This document shows, piece after piece, positions 39,481-50,469 of a stretch of DNA of 62,000 nucleotides. Below the pieces are notes generated by a model. That model was given only the letters and a program-made list of their open reading frames with translations. It was not told the origin of the DNA and did no database searches. The position numbers and the translations under genes were made by a program. Location: NCBI GenBank assembly GCA_950295325.1, contig OX485804.1:65634033-65696032 (forward strand), given 5' to 3'. The first letter of the stretch is position 1. The number at the start of each line of letters is the position of its first letter. This DNA is from Polytrichum commune. Its lineage: Eukaryota > Streptophyta > Polytrichopsida > Polytrichales > Polytrichaceae.

Positions 39481-40025
39481 AACGAGTTCGGGTGGTGCTC
39501 AACAGCCCAATTGAGGTTGACAAACGGACGCTCCGCCCGTTCTCGTTGAAGGGCTTTCGTTGTTTGTGTCACTTTAAATTTGTGCAGTCTGCGCCCCCCC
39601 TTGAAGCAAGGCTCTTGTGCCCCTGAATCATGAAGCAGCCCGGCCAGTCTACGAGGGGGCAGCCAGTCAAAGAGAGGCGCATGAAATCAATAAGTAGGAG
39701 AGGGATGGAGGCAGTCGGTGCATACACTTGTTAACTGTTTGAGCTGCTGGAAGGCTTCGAGTTGCAGGCTTTCGAGGCAGGCCTGCGACTTTCCCGGTTT
39801 TGGGTTGCATTGGATATTTGACGAGGTGGAGCCTGCCGAAGCTGGCTCATGTGAAACCAACTTATCAAAGGCCAAAAGGGCAGACCAAAGCAGGGTCCAT
39901 CTTCTTGCCTTCCAGACACTCGGCAGTAGAAAAGGTGTTACAGCCAACAAAACCCTGGCTCGTAAAAAAGGGTGTCACGGAGTTACGCGGTGTGTCAATT
40001 TCACGAAGCTCGTTGTTTGGTTTCC
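39481..40025. other. GC-richer unassigned patch
   Basis: Local GC is clearly higher than in the surroundings, and overlapping frames are open on both strands (plus 39800-40168; minus 39865-40143). Neither shows a known motif or codon pattern that decides the strand. It could be a gene fragment or a captured sequence. Confidence 0.3.
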
Positions 40026-40420
40026 ATTCATCTACCAATGACCCAACATCATTCAAATGGTCTTCCAAGAAGCTGCGGAAGAACCTACCAACCCGGGTAT
40101 CTTCCACTCTGCGGGAATCATTCCCACTAATTAGGGGTTCCACTAAACAGCTTGCGGCATTTGAATAATGTTATGGAGAGTTTAGACGATTCTATACAAA
40201 CATATGTCTTATTCATCTACCGATGACCTAACATTGTTCAGATGGTCTTCCAAGAAGTTGCAGCAGAACCTGCCAACCTGGGTATGTTTCACATTCATGT
40301 GGCCACTATGCGGGAATCATTCGCACTAATTAGGGGTTGCACTAAACAACTTACGGTATTTGAATAATGTTATGGGGAGTTTAGACGACTGTATACAAAC
40401 ATATGCCTTATTCATCTACG
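40026..40420. repeat. Tandem duplication, 185-199-bp unit
   Basis: ATTCATCTACC starts at 40026 and 40211, with a third partial start at 40410. Both units carry TGGTCTTCCAAGAAG, CACTAATTAGGGGTT and TTTGAATAATGTTATGG. The second unit has about 14 extra bases near 40290. Moderate divergence. Confidence 0.8.
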
Positions 40421-41384
40421 AAATTCTTGAAGTAGTATGTAGATCCTTTTGTTATTATGGTAAATGATAACAAAAGGAAATTATAGGGGAAATTCCTTAT
40501 CATGTATTGTACTAGAGCTTCACAACATATCTTACCTTTATTTTTTAACTAGATACAATATGCATGCGTTTCCAGGTTGGTTTTTCCTGTTCCCCATCTT
40601 TCATTGACCAATATTAAGTCCTTACTCCTATTTAGTTAGCGTTATCGAATGTGCACGTGTGTAAATTCCTTAGTCCCTAAGGAACTGAAAAGTACAGTTT
40701 TGTCCAAGTAGCCACCTATACTTGACCATATCAACCTATACATCAACGCTATACTATTACGATTTGAGACACGTGAATGATTAACGTATTGTGAACAACC
40801 CACAACAATGCATCCGTATGGTCAAATCCGCCATTAAACTATACTTTCCCATTAAACTAAGCTCCCAAACCGGGATGAATTCAGTTTAGACGATGTTGAG
40901 TAGGTTTTCATGTGGCCTTTTGGAAGTGACATAACTGCATATAGATCGCTCTCCCTCCTCCCAACCGTGTTACATGTAATCTTCTGGTGACTATTTGGAT
41001 ACAGAAGGTTAACATTTCCCTCAGACTCGGACTGCATGCGTGCTCTTGTAAAGCTTGACCCCTGGAGTGATAGGAAAACGGACAGCTGGAGAATGCCACT
41101 CAAGAACGAAGGGCAAGGACAAAAGGAAGGGAGGTGAAACTACGTGGAATATAATAGAAGGCAGGTCAACTGGTGACGTCGGATGTACTGAGACTCGCTT
41201 CCCATAGCAATGATTGGGGCCATCAAAGATCAGCTGCTCATCAACCAGCCTTTTGCAGTAGTATTTTGGGGGCATAATCATCAGTCAAGATCCTGGTGGT
41301 AGGGTTTCCAAGTCCGACTGCTTCTTCTATCTGCTTCTTCTTCGTCTTCTTCATACATGTTGACTTCGTCCGGGTTTTCTTTGT
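40421..41384. other. Intergenic, no gene seen
   Basis: No coding signature or bounded repeat; short frames on both strands overlap. Confidence 0.4.
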
Positions 41385-41536
41385 CAATGTTGAGGTGTTA
41401 TTCTATAGATTCCTCTAATTAACATGGTCGGTAATTAATTTTCCTCAAGTCTTCAAGTCTTCATCTGGTCGTTTCTCAACCTCGACTGCTGCATCTGTAC
41501 CTAGCTACTGTGGCGATCATTTCTCCCCGTTTTGCA
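41385..41536. mobile_element. hAT-like element, family A copy 6, truncated and inverted
   Basis: Inverse-orientation fragment of the family: TTGAGGTGTTATTCTATAGA, then CAAGTCTTCAAGTCTTCA and GATCATTTCTCCCCG. The left third is missing and no target duplication was identified. Confidence 0.55.
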
Positions 41537-41555
41537 GTGCAAACACCTCAAGTTA

Positions 41556-42089
41556 GGGCTTCGCCGCTTTACACCTAGAGGCCGGGCCGATTCCCCTTGA
41601 CGTCGATTGCATGAAATTTCAGCCTCTTTTGGGTTGGAGGCCAGTCTCGACTACTTGTTTTAATAAGATTGTAATGGGGGTCAATTTTTCCATATGTAAA
41701 GGTTTTAGGGCCAAGAAGCTAGGCCGGTTCAATAAATTTAGCATAATCCAACAGATCTAGCATAGAGCTGTTCGTATTTCCACATAATCCAATGGATATG
41801 GTTTGCTAAATATATATATATTTAGCATTTTAAGATTTTTTTTATTGAAATTTTTTTATTGAAATCCCGAGGTCAAGAATTGGCCTTCCATTTTGGGTGC
41901 ACCCAACTCAATGAGCTCGGGTTGTGTCATACCATGCATTTTTTTATTAGAAAATTCATACCACCACATCGGCCCGGCCTCTAGGTGTAAAGGGGTTGGG
42001 GCCGATTTCAGCCTTTTGACCAATCACAAGTGAGGATTTCAAGCCTCTTACACAACGAATTGGCCCGGCGTCTAGGTGTAAAGCGGCCC
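41556..42089. mobile_element. 534-bp PIF-like element with GGGC...CGCTTTACACCTAG ends
   Basis: The left end GGGCTTCGCCGCTTTACACC is continued by TAGAGGCCGGGCC. The right end is its inverse (GGCCCGGCGTCTAGGTGTAA then AGCGGCCC). TTA flanks both sides (41553-41555, 42090-42092). A third copy of the terminal motif (CGGCCCGGCCTCTAGGTGTA) lies inside near 41970 in right-end orientation, so the element has duplicated its own end. It has no ORF. Confidence 0.82.
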
Positions 42090-42464
42090 TTACTAGTCAC
42101 CAAGCTGCAGGTGAGTGCACCTATTATTGAGTCTCGTCCACTGTACGAGCTTGAAATTTATGAGGAATATGGCTGGAATTTACTATTGTGGCAGATGACA
42201 ACACCATCCAATTGAAGAGGAACAGAGTGTAAGGAATCGCGATTCCTCAGTGTATTTCTAGATTCTTTGTGGATTTTCAGTGTATATATATACTGTATGT
42301 ACATTGTGAAAGTTCAACAATACAAACAAACTAGCATAAGCATATTTGGCAAACCCATTGAGGAACATGGAGATTGAAATGCTAGCTCTGGATTCAAGGT
42401 GAATATCTTATTGATTCTTGAAACAAAGGTTGTTCGAAAGGGGGGGGGGGAGTGGTTTAGTGGT

Positions 42465-42760
42465 GTCATATGGTATTTTATGTCTTTGTGGTATTTTTTT
42501 CTAATTACACTTCGTATGAATAAGTTTTACAAGTATTGTCATGGTTGATTGAAATTTGTATGAAATCCATGCTAATATTTGGAACAAAGTTTGGTATATT
42601 CTGCAACATCGTAGATCTATAATGCCCAAATAGTTTAACAAAGAATGACAAATAATATTAGGTTTACATTTATTGTTGGGGACACTACACTGGTGATGTA
42701 CAGTTAGTATTGAGCAAGACAAATAGAATTGGTGACATAAAATCCAAAATTTAGTTTAGT
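42465..42760. mobile_element. Family C element fragment, inverted
   Basis: Inverse-strand copy of the 23.1/56.0-kb repeat, recognised by AGTATTGAGCAAGACAA, CACTACACTGGTGATGTACA and ATTGTCATGGTTGATTGAAA. Ends are decayed. Confidence 0.5.
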
Positions 42761-44228
42761 AAATGTGGTGCAATTAAAAAATAGAGGCATGTTTAAAGAA
42801 AAGTCTAGATTCGTATTAGAGAACATGTAAGATACTATAATTTCACTTTGAGAAATATTCACCAAATATGTGGAATTTCTCACATATGTACACATTACTT
42901 TATAGCCCCCTAAACATACTTTTTAATTCATATGGCTCATATCTCTACAAGAGAGTTACCCCCTCTATGAGGTTATCTTGTAGTCTTCAAAGGTTAGTGA
43001 ACGTGTTTTTCTACATTTCGACATGTGTAGAGGGTTGATAACAAAATTAAGGCACATAGCAATAACACATTAGCAAATTTGAATGAGGAACATGGAGATA
43101 TAGCTTGGATTCAAGGTGAATATCCTTCAATTTTTGAAGTGGAGGGCATACATGATATTTAATCGTTTTCTTTTATTCGTACTTGGATATGTATGGATAG
43201 GGAATCCGGATATGGCAAGTAGTGGGCTTGCTCTTATTCACATGTCCCAACTGTTTGGACATATGTGGTCTTATCAACTCCATGAATAAATCACTTGCAT
43301 TGTATTGGGCCAAATTGAACTTTAATTCATGCAGACTAAGTGTGTTATCTCAAAATTAAAGCTTGTGTTATTTTAGAGAAGGAAAAAGGCTATGGGATTT
43401 GGTTGCAACCAATGTTGGGTAGGTTTTGTCATTGAGCTCTTGTCATAGGATAAGGATACAGGGCTTGAATCTTATACCTACCCCTAAAGAGTACCCTTTA
43501 TCCGGCCAAATTTTGGCAAGTAACCGCAGGTAGGATAATTAAGATAATACTACAATGACCCTTAGGGTAATTAAATGGTAATTGTAGGTAGAGGAAAAAA
43601 AATCACCATAATCTTCTTCTTTTTATATACACTCAACAAGATGTAATAATTTTGTTTTGACACATGAAAAATCCATTATAATTCTTTAGATGTACACAAC
43701 ATTTAAATTATATAAGAAAATACTTTCATATTGAACCTATATTGCAACATAAAAATATATATACTACATACTTTCACATGACTACAATGTAGATGATTAA
43801 AAACAAGTTCACATACTTTACTTACGAAATACAACATAACTTAGGGATGTGCAAATGGATGTGGTACGGTTCCTGGCCATCACGTCATGTCACAAATGAC
43901 GTGACATCATCACATTGCGTCATGTCAAGATGTAACACCTGTTGACGTGGTAAATTTTTGTTGCAACAATATTGGAATAAAAAACTTTGTTTCTAGAGTT
44001 CCAAGAATCTCTTTTTCATGCTTGTCAATTCAACCTTCCAAATTACTAGGTCTATCAGTTGTGGCACCAACACAAGGATCATGTACATAGTTATCGACAA
44101 GCAATATAATGAGCATTTGCAAACTCAAATTCCCACCCAGTAAAGTTCTTCTATGGGTTTGGTATTAATGATACCAAAGTTCTAATGAAATAAGGAAATT
44201 ACTATCTCAATGGTGAGATGACGGATAC
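42761..44228. other. Intergenic, no gene seen
   Basis: AT-rich with no coding frame. A TCACGTCA...TGACGTGA palindrome near 43880-43910 holds G-box/CRE-like cores but has no gene beside it. Confidence 0.4.
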
Positions 44229-44231
44229 TTA

Positions 44232-44749
44232 GGGCATGTTTAGACTTGGGGCCAGGGCCAATATGAACGAAGGCCAATATGTCCCATGTGGCATGCAAAT
44301 GGGCCCCCAAGGCCATTAATAAGAAAGTAACCTAACTCCATTCATTACTTTCATGTGTAAACCTATTTAGGTGGGGTTGGGGCCATTTGGAGGCTGCAAT
44401 TATGAGAGGGCTCCAACGTACTCATGAACTATTCTATGGATAATGATTAATGTATAATAAATTTAGAATTTATCCCCTCCTATTCAATGCTCAAAGAATA
44501 AACTACTACAAGCAAATAAAAGCTCTGACAATGGCCTCAACTAGAGGGAAAGAGTCCACAAGGTTGAAAGCTCTCTTTTCCAAGGCTTGAGGCCATTGTC
44601 ATGATGAATAAAATAATTTAATTGTTAATTGGCCCCAACTCATGGTGTAAACTTGAAGAGGCGAGTCCCAACCTCTCTACCAATGAGAGGAGTGGATTTC
44701 TTGCACCCCAGCCCATTTTTGAGCCCTGACTCCAAGTCTAAACCCGCCC
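44232..44749. mobile_element. 518-bp PIF-like MITE with GGGCATGTTTAGACTTGG end
   Basis: The left end GGGCATGTTTAGACTTGG is matched by the right end read inverted, GGGCGGGTTTAGACTTGG; similarity runs about 27 bases and includes CAGGGC. A perfect TTA duplication lies at 44229-44231 and 44750-44752. The interior is noncoding. Confidence 0.85.
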
Positions 44750-45330
44750 TTATATCTACTTGAAATCGCCATCGTAGAATGTATAATCCACATTGAACCC
44801 AAATTGCATAATCACAAAAGGAAACAAATAAGGTGCAAACACAATAAAGTGGATAGCTCTTGATCCCTAGAAAGGTTTAAGTGATTCATGACTATATGCT
44901 AACTTTGAAATTTTTGAAAAGGAATATCATAAATATTTACAAAACATTTTGATGTACAAAGCCAAACAATTTATGTTGAGGAAAAAATATTAATTTTTAA
45001 AACATTATTTAGAAAATAGTGGACGTGGTATGTCAGTAGGTGATATTGAACAAGTGATTCGACCCAAAAGAATATAAGGTTGTAGTACACTCTACCCTCG
45101 GTAATATCACCCTCTGTAATGGCAGTCCCTCTCTTATATCCTAAAACCCTAAGGAGCGGATGTGCTCAGTTTAAATCTCTCTCCTTGTTGTCACATTTCC
45201 CTCCCATATATCATGGTTTTCGACATTAAAATAATCCACCAAAGAATTCTAACCACAAGTTCCCACGCACCATGTTGTCGTCATTGTCATTGTTGTCATT
45301 ATTGCAATGTTGACTTTGTGGTATTCCATA

Positions 45331-46632
45331 CTCGGGGGGTGCACCTTTCATTAAAACCTAGAATCACGTGCGTTCACTGCATACTCTAAAAACCCCCTAT
45401 ATACAAGTTATTTTTTGTGAAATGAAGTAATACACATACAATTGCAACAATAAATATACAAGTGACAATATGTATGCACAAAAAAACATCCATTCATATA
45501 TAGTCATTAACATAAGTATACAAATATACTTTTGAACAATAATCAACCCCTATAATATGTGTAACAAAATATCCCAGCTTTCATCAACAAAGTCGTTGAA
45601 AACTTTTTCATCTCCCGGATGTAACTCATAAACATTTGATTCACCAATATATGTCATTATAGCCAATGCAATTATTGTCTCTAAGTCTACCATCAAATGA
45701 TCAGTAAGATCATATGTCCACTTGTTGTTAGTCCCTTTTTGATACCAACATAAACCAATCTCCACGTTTGATGGACGGTCCATCAAGTCAATTGGATCCC
45801 TATACTCCACCCAACGATTACCAAACTTCCTCCGCATCCTATAAACTCTCCCAACAAACCAAACCTTAACTCGAGTAGATTTTTTTGGCCTACCTCGTTT
45901 TTTCATAGTTTTAGCTTCAGGTGTGTTCAAAAAACACACACCACAGTCACAACCAAGCTTTAACAAAGTGTCATGGTTTCCATCACTCAAGAGTTTAGGC
46001 TTCATATAGGCGTCCTTTAGCTCCGAATTTCAGAACGAGGCCATGATAATGTCAAGACTTTTGGTGATTCCCACGGCAGCAGTAACTGCACGGACGCTGA
46101 AAAGCGCTGGAAGCAACAGGTGAAAGAAGGAAAAGTGAAGCAGTTGTTGGCAAAAAAAGCAGGCTATGTGAGAAGAGAAAACAATAACCTTCGGCGCCCG
46201 ACTAGAAGAGAAAACAAAAACCTTCAGCGCCCGACAAAAAGATAAAATAAAAACCTAGGGATGGGAGGGGAAAAGGGTCCTTGTTACTTTGAGCTGAACG
46301 AATCATTTCAAAACCCTAATACTGCCTCTTTCCCCGATATTACCTTGACACCTTGTACATGGTTCATACTACCCTATAAGGTTGGTAACGAAAATCGTTA
46401 ATCCTAGTTAATCCTAATTTCATCCAATATGAAAACTTATGATATGTAGTATAGTAACAGTACCATACAAATACAATTATTGTATACTTTTTAAAGGCCT
46501 TCCATATATGTACGTAACTATAAATTATAACATGTACACCATATGTATACGTAATACAGCAAGGTCCAAATCAATACCCCTCCTATGCACTCACGTATAC
46601 TCGTACATGTTTAGTACAGTGCACCCCCCGAG
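45331..46632. mobile_element. 1.3-kb DNA transposon with CTCGGGGGGTGCAC ends, superfamily undetermined
   Basis: Perfect 14-bp terminal inverted repeat CTCGGGGGGTGCAC with a perfect 8-bp duplication ATTCCATA (45323-45330, 46633-46640). Length 1302 bp. It carries one intact minus-strand ORF (45550-46005) preceded by GC-richer sequence that holds a direct repeat (AGAAGAGAAAACAA...GCGCCCGAC, 46171-46240). The 8-bp duplication allows hAT, P, Merlin or Novosib affinity. Smaller relatives are at 18569-18912 and 29243-29488. Confidence 0.88.
45550..46005 (-). CDS. 151-aa protein with a basic KKRGRPKK motif, inside a transposon
   Basis: Uninterrupted ORF from ATG to TAG, long for such AT-rich DNA. 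Residues about 34-42 read MKKRGRPKK, an AT-hook-type DNA-binding core (GRP flanked by K/R). Near the N-terminus, CDCGVC and another Cys could bind metal. The middle is basic and aromatic (VWFVGRVYRMRRKFGNRWVE), and the C-terminal third is acidic (YELHPGDEKVFNDFVDESWD). No transposase catalytic triad is evident, and I do not recognise the family. It may be the N-terminal DNA-binding part of a lost transposase, an accessory protein, or a captured host gene. Start choice follows the first ATG; an upstream frame stop limits extension. Confidence 0.6.
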   Translation of the reverse strand: MKPKLLSDGNHDTLLKLGCDCGVCFLNTPEAKTMKKRGRPKKSTRVKVWFVGRVYRMRRKFGNRWVEYRDPIDLMDRPSNVEIGLCWYQKGTNNKWTYDLTDHLMVDLETIIALAIMTYIGESNVYELHPGDEKVFNDFVDESWDILLHIL

Positions 46633-46640
46633 ATTCCATA

Positions 46641-47069
46641 ATGTCACATGCTACACTAATTCTCTATATTCATGCACATGTGCTAACACTGTGTATCTCG
46701 TTAGTATCACATGGACTTTGGTTGCCACGGGCATGATATTAGGGAGGTTAGAGTATATATTGGAGCACGTTTTTCGGTCCACTTGACCAAGCTTGCACCC
46801 GCAAACAACCCACAATTTCAACTCCTCAAATTTTGAAGGTGATGAGAGTGAACACCTCTTGGAAATAAGAAGGGAAGCTCTCTATTTTTCAATGGAAGAA
46901 TACTCTAATGTGAACGGGTATTAAAAATGGAATGGATTGAGCACATGGTTTCATGTTTGTGGGTTGAATGATAGGGCTATATATCTGAATTGGGTAACAG
47001 GTGATAGGCAAGACCCTAGAAAACAAAATGCTTGGGCTCAATCACACCAGTTCATTTGTAATTGGCAGT
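46641..47069. other. Intergenic, no gene seen
   Basis: No gene-like frame or bounded element. Confidence 0.4.
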
Positions 47070-47388
47070 GGCAGGAAAATCACCCATCATTTTAGAGGAA
47101 TATATGGAATATACCTCAAATTATCAAAGAGAAACTGAAAGATCAAAACATAACATTATTCAAATCCATAAGTTAACAGTCATGTGTGGGAATGACAATA
47201 TTTCACAAAATATTCTCAAATATTCCCCCCTTTCATTCTGAATGTGAGGAATATTTTGTGAAATACTATCAGTCCCATAGAACAATGTTATGAATTTGAA
47301 TGATGTTATGAACATGTGATCGTTTAAACTTCTAAATACTAGGATTATGATTGATCACGCCCAAAAATCTCCTGAGACATTGGTGGGG
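47070..47388. mobile_element. hAT-like element, family A copy 7, left-truncated and interrupted
   Basis: Family landmarks CATTTTAGAGGAATATATGG, AATATACCTCAAATTA and CGCCCAAAAATCTCC are present in forward orientation. The left end is lost, and a palindromic element is inserted at 47150. Confidence 0.65.
47150..47309. mobile_element. 160-bp palindromic MITE nested in family A copy 7
   Basis: ATAACATTATTCAAATCCAT at the left is mirrored by ATGAATTTGAATGATGTTAT at the right. A second nested palindrome pairs TATTTCACAAAATATTC with GAATATTTTGTGAAATA around a C-run. The element should fold into a long hairpin. AACAT at both junctions may be a short duplication. Confidence 0.7.
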
Positions 47389-47837
47389 GCTCAAGGCTTT
47401 TGGTTCATGTGGCTTGAAGAAGGAACTATAATAAGGTGTGAAAATTGAAAGGAGTGTACATACATGTCGTCTGATTTTTTGAGCTAGTAAAGTTAATTTT
47501 TGAATTTTGATGGTTGATTAACCAAGATGTGTTTTTTCTTTTCTTTTCAAGTTATGATTTAGTGAAACAATATTGAAAATTTACATTCGTTAAGTCGAAA
47601 GGAAGTTAGTGGCTAAGAAATTAACAATTTTAACTCTCGGCAAAGGTTAAGGGAAGTTTTAGTGTAAAGACCAGTGAATATTGGAATATGGCTATGGACA
47701 ATTGTGCCTATTGAGGCTAGAACTTCTTCCTTCTTCCTTTCTCCCCCATATAATCTAGTAGGCCAAGGTTAGTAGGCAGTCAAGGTTGACTCAAGAGCTA
47801 ATATTCCAGTAATTATATTAACTAATTAATTAATTGT

Positions 47838-48215
47838 GTATGATTACTTGTGAAAGTAGGCGGCATTACTAAAACATTATAAAATATACATACTAAATCA
47901 ACACACTAAATTTAAGTGTCATTTTAGAATGACAAAGACAATTTCAAATGGTAAGTCATAAAAATTATAACCTCAATGTTAATTAGGATTTTGTAATTTT
48001 ATTTGACCTCCAAGTTAATTACGTCCTTCATTGATGGTTTCATTTCCGGAATGAAATCCCAATGAATTGCTTATTTACTAATTGGAAGTGCACATATATA
48101 TTGGATTTTAGACCTTGAAGGCGAAGTGCACTCAATATGGGATTTGTAGTCAAGCGGCCTTCAAGAATGCAAGGGCAATATTTCTTTCGAAGTTGGGCGG
48201 GGCGGGCAGCAGTTT
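47838..48215. repeat. Solo arm of the foldback element at 60.5-61.9 kb
   Basis: Matches the right arm at about 61395-61770 nearly throughout: CTTGTGAAAGTA, ACAAAGAC, ATGGTAAGTCA, AAAAATTATAACCTCA, TTGATGGTTTCA, GAAGTGCACTCAATATGGG, CCTTCAAGAATGCAAGGGCA and CGAAGTTGGGCGG. It lacks the telomere-type repeat and the opposite arm. Confidence 0.8.
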
Positions 48216-48638
48216 TCGGTCGGGTTCAGAAATTTCCCTGAAGGCTCCCCCCGCCCGGATCTGACACCCCCCATAGTTCGTATGGGGGAACTTAATGTCC
48301 GCCAATATGTACTACTAGGAAGCCCTCCCGAGAATCACTTTTTGAATGCACTGATGCTAATTGGATCAAATACCATAGTCTAAATGTGAGGGATGTGAAG
48401 AAACCCTTGCTTGTTGTTCCGATGGTCTTATTGTAATGGGACGAGTGGTTTTAACGCCAGTGTGAACAATTGTTTTGACTCTCAAGAGGAGAATAGATAA
48501 GTTGTGTGGAAGATTCCATTGCCACCATAGTATGTGATTAAATGTATCAAGGATGCAAAGCCCTAGCTTCATGTGATTGACCTCTAAATTGTGAATTGTG
48601 TTTTTGTGAGTTACATTGTTGCTTTGCAGATTGTCTAA

Positions 48639-49374
48639 GGGCCGGTTTACACTATGGACCATGAAGTCGGACCATGGAAGATGGCGTTTGTTAATGGTCC
48701 TAGTTCATGGTCCGACTTCCATGGTCTGACTTCATAAAAAATTAGTTTTGAGAGCCATGGGCCCTTTACTAGGTGTAAACCGAGTGTGGACCAAGAGGAA
48801 AAACCTTGTCATGGGCCCTTGCCTTTTCCTACCGAGCCACCTCTCTTGCCTTTCTCAAAGCAAAACCCGTTGGACCATGTCAATGCATTTATTAGGTTTA
48901 AAATTTTATATTTTGGGGACCTCGACCTTCATGGTCCCTCTGCCATTTTTTCTCTAGTGTAAACCAAAGTTGTCCTGGGACGACTTCAATAGCCAATCAA
49001 CGCTCTTAGATCGCCATGGGACAACTTCATGGTTCGACTTTCATGGTCCAACTTCATAAAAAATTAGTTTTGAGAGCCATGGGCCCCTCACTAGGTGTAA
49101 ACCGAACGTGGACCAAGAGGAAAGACCTTGTCATGGGCCCTTGCCTTTTCCTACAGAACCACCTCTCTTGCCTTTCTCAAAGCAAAACCCGTTGGACCAT
49201 GTCAGTGCATTTATTAGGTTTTAAAAATTATATTTTGGGGACCTCGACCTTCATGGTCCTTCTGCCATTTTTTCTCTAGTGTAAACCGAAGTTGTCCCAG
49301 GACGACTTCAACAACCAATCAACACTCTTAGATCGCCATGGGACAACTTCATGGTCCATAGTGTAAACCGGCCC
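48639..49374. mobile_element. 736-bp PIF-like element with internal tandem duplication
   Basis: The terminal GGGCCGGTTTACACTATGGA is perfectly inverted at the right end. Flanks are TAA (48636-48638) and TTA (49375-49377). Inside, a unit of about 322 bp is repeated (TTCATAAAAAATTAGTTTTG at 48731 and again at 49053). The duplicated 69- and 87-codon frames are by-products of this repeat. Confidence 0.82.
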
Positions 49375-49940
49375 TTATTCACCAAAGTGACCATCTGCTT
49401 GTTTCAAGTCGGAGTGCCTCAAATAGTAATTTGAGTGGTGAAGGGATAGGGTGGAAAACCCTGAATTAATCAAGTAAGTGGGAAGTCATTGATTATTGTG
49501 CAAAAGAATGTGATAGCATGTTGAGTATTACTTGAATTGTTAAGTTGATTGTCTGTTGGAGAGAAAGAAATTTGACTTGCTCTATATTTGAGGTAAATTG
49601 GAGACATTTTCATGATTTTGAGACTATTTAAGAACGTAGTTTTTCAAATAAAAAACAAGAAAAACACAAAAATATGTTCAATGTGACCTAATAAAGTGAT
49701 TTGCATGGGCGGCACTAACCAATTTGGCACAAATACATGTCATCACAATAAGGAATTGAATTAGATATTAAAGCATTTGCATTTCTTCTTAGACTTTCCA
49801 AAAATCTCTAATTAACGAATGTAATGATTTATCTTCGAAGAAAGGAAGGGAAGGAGCCCAAGATGTGAAAACTTTAATTGTGAGTGATAACTATCTAAAG
49901 ATGGTACACTCTTGACGATGGTCTTCTGTCTATAATCTTA

Positions 49941-50469
49941 TGCCCCCTTCCCACCTGACTTTACCAAATAACCAAAGTATTTCCTAAAAACCGGGTAAAG
50001 CTCCCTCGGTTATAGCGGAGGCATCCGGTTATCCCAATGCACCTACAAGAGCTAGCTCCGGAGATTTTCAAGTAGGTGTTAGTTAAGTAGCTTTCACACA
50101 TGTTCATTGTTTTTATCTACCAAGTAATGAATGTTGGGTAGTTTTGTTCCCATCCCCAAATGCCTTACTACTCACCTATCTTATCATCGGTTTTTGTTAA
50201 ATGAAGCTCCTCGTGCCCTCATAGCTAAGACTAAAAAGCAACCAATCACAAGGGCGGGAGGCGACACTTTTAAAGGTCCTATATTCTTGCCTCAAGTTTA
50301 GGTACCCATGAGAGGGTGGGTGCTTGAGGCTTTTAAAACCTCCACTTGTAAGCCATGCATGCCACATCATTTGCCAACTAGGTTCGGCACTAGATAATGT
50401 CGATGGTGTGAAAGCCGGGTTGTTAGAACCAACTTTTAGTCTTAGCTAAAGTCAGGTGGGAAGGGGGCA
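49941..50469. mobile_element. 529-bp MITE with perfect 23-bp inverted ends
   Basis: 49941-49963 (starting TGCCCCCTTCCCACCTGAC) is exactly inverted at 50447-50469. A TTA duplication lies at 49938-49940 and 50470-50472. The perfect ends suggest a young insertion. The end sequence differs from the GGGC group, so it is probably a separate PIF-like family. Confidence 0.88.

Noticed and set aside
39800-40168. 122-codon plus-strand ORF (and minus 39865-40143)
   Set aside because: Both strands are open, no motif recognised, and part of it is in a tandem duplication; too weak to call a gene.
45096-46350. GGTAATATC at 45096 and its inverse near 46337 as transposon ends around the 151-aa ORF
   Set aside because: The perfect CTCGGGGGGTGCAC repeat with an 8-bp duplication fixes the ends at 45331 and 46632; 45096 lies outside.
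48748-49279. Two near-identical ORFs (48748-48957 and 49016-49279)
   Set aside because: They are the same frame read through the two ~322-bp units of a PIF-like element; there is no protein signature.
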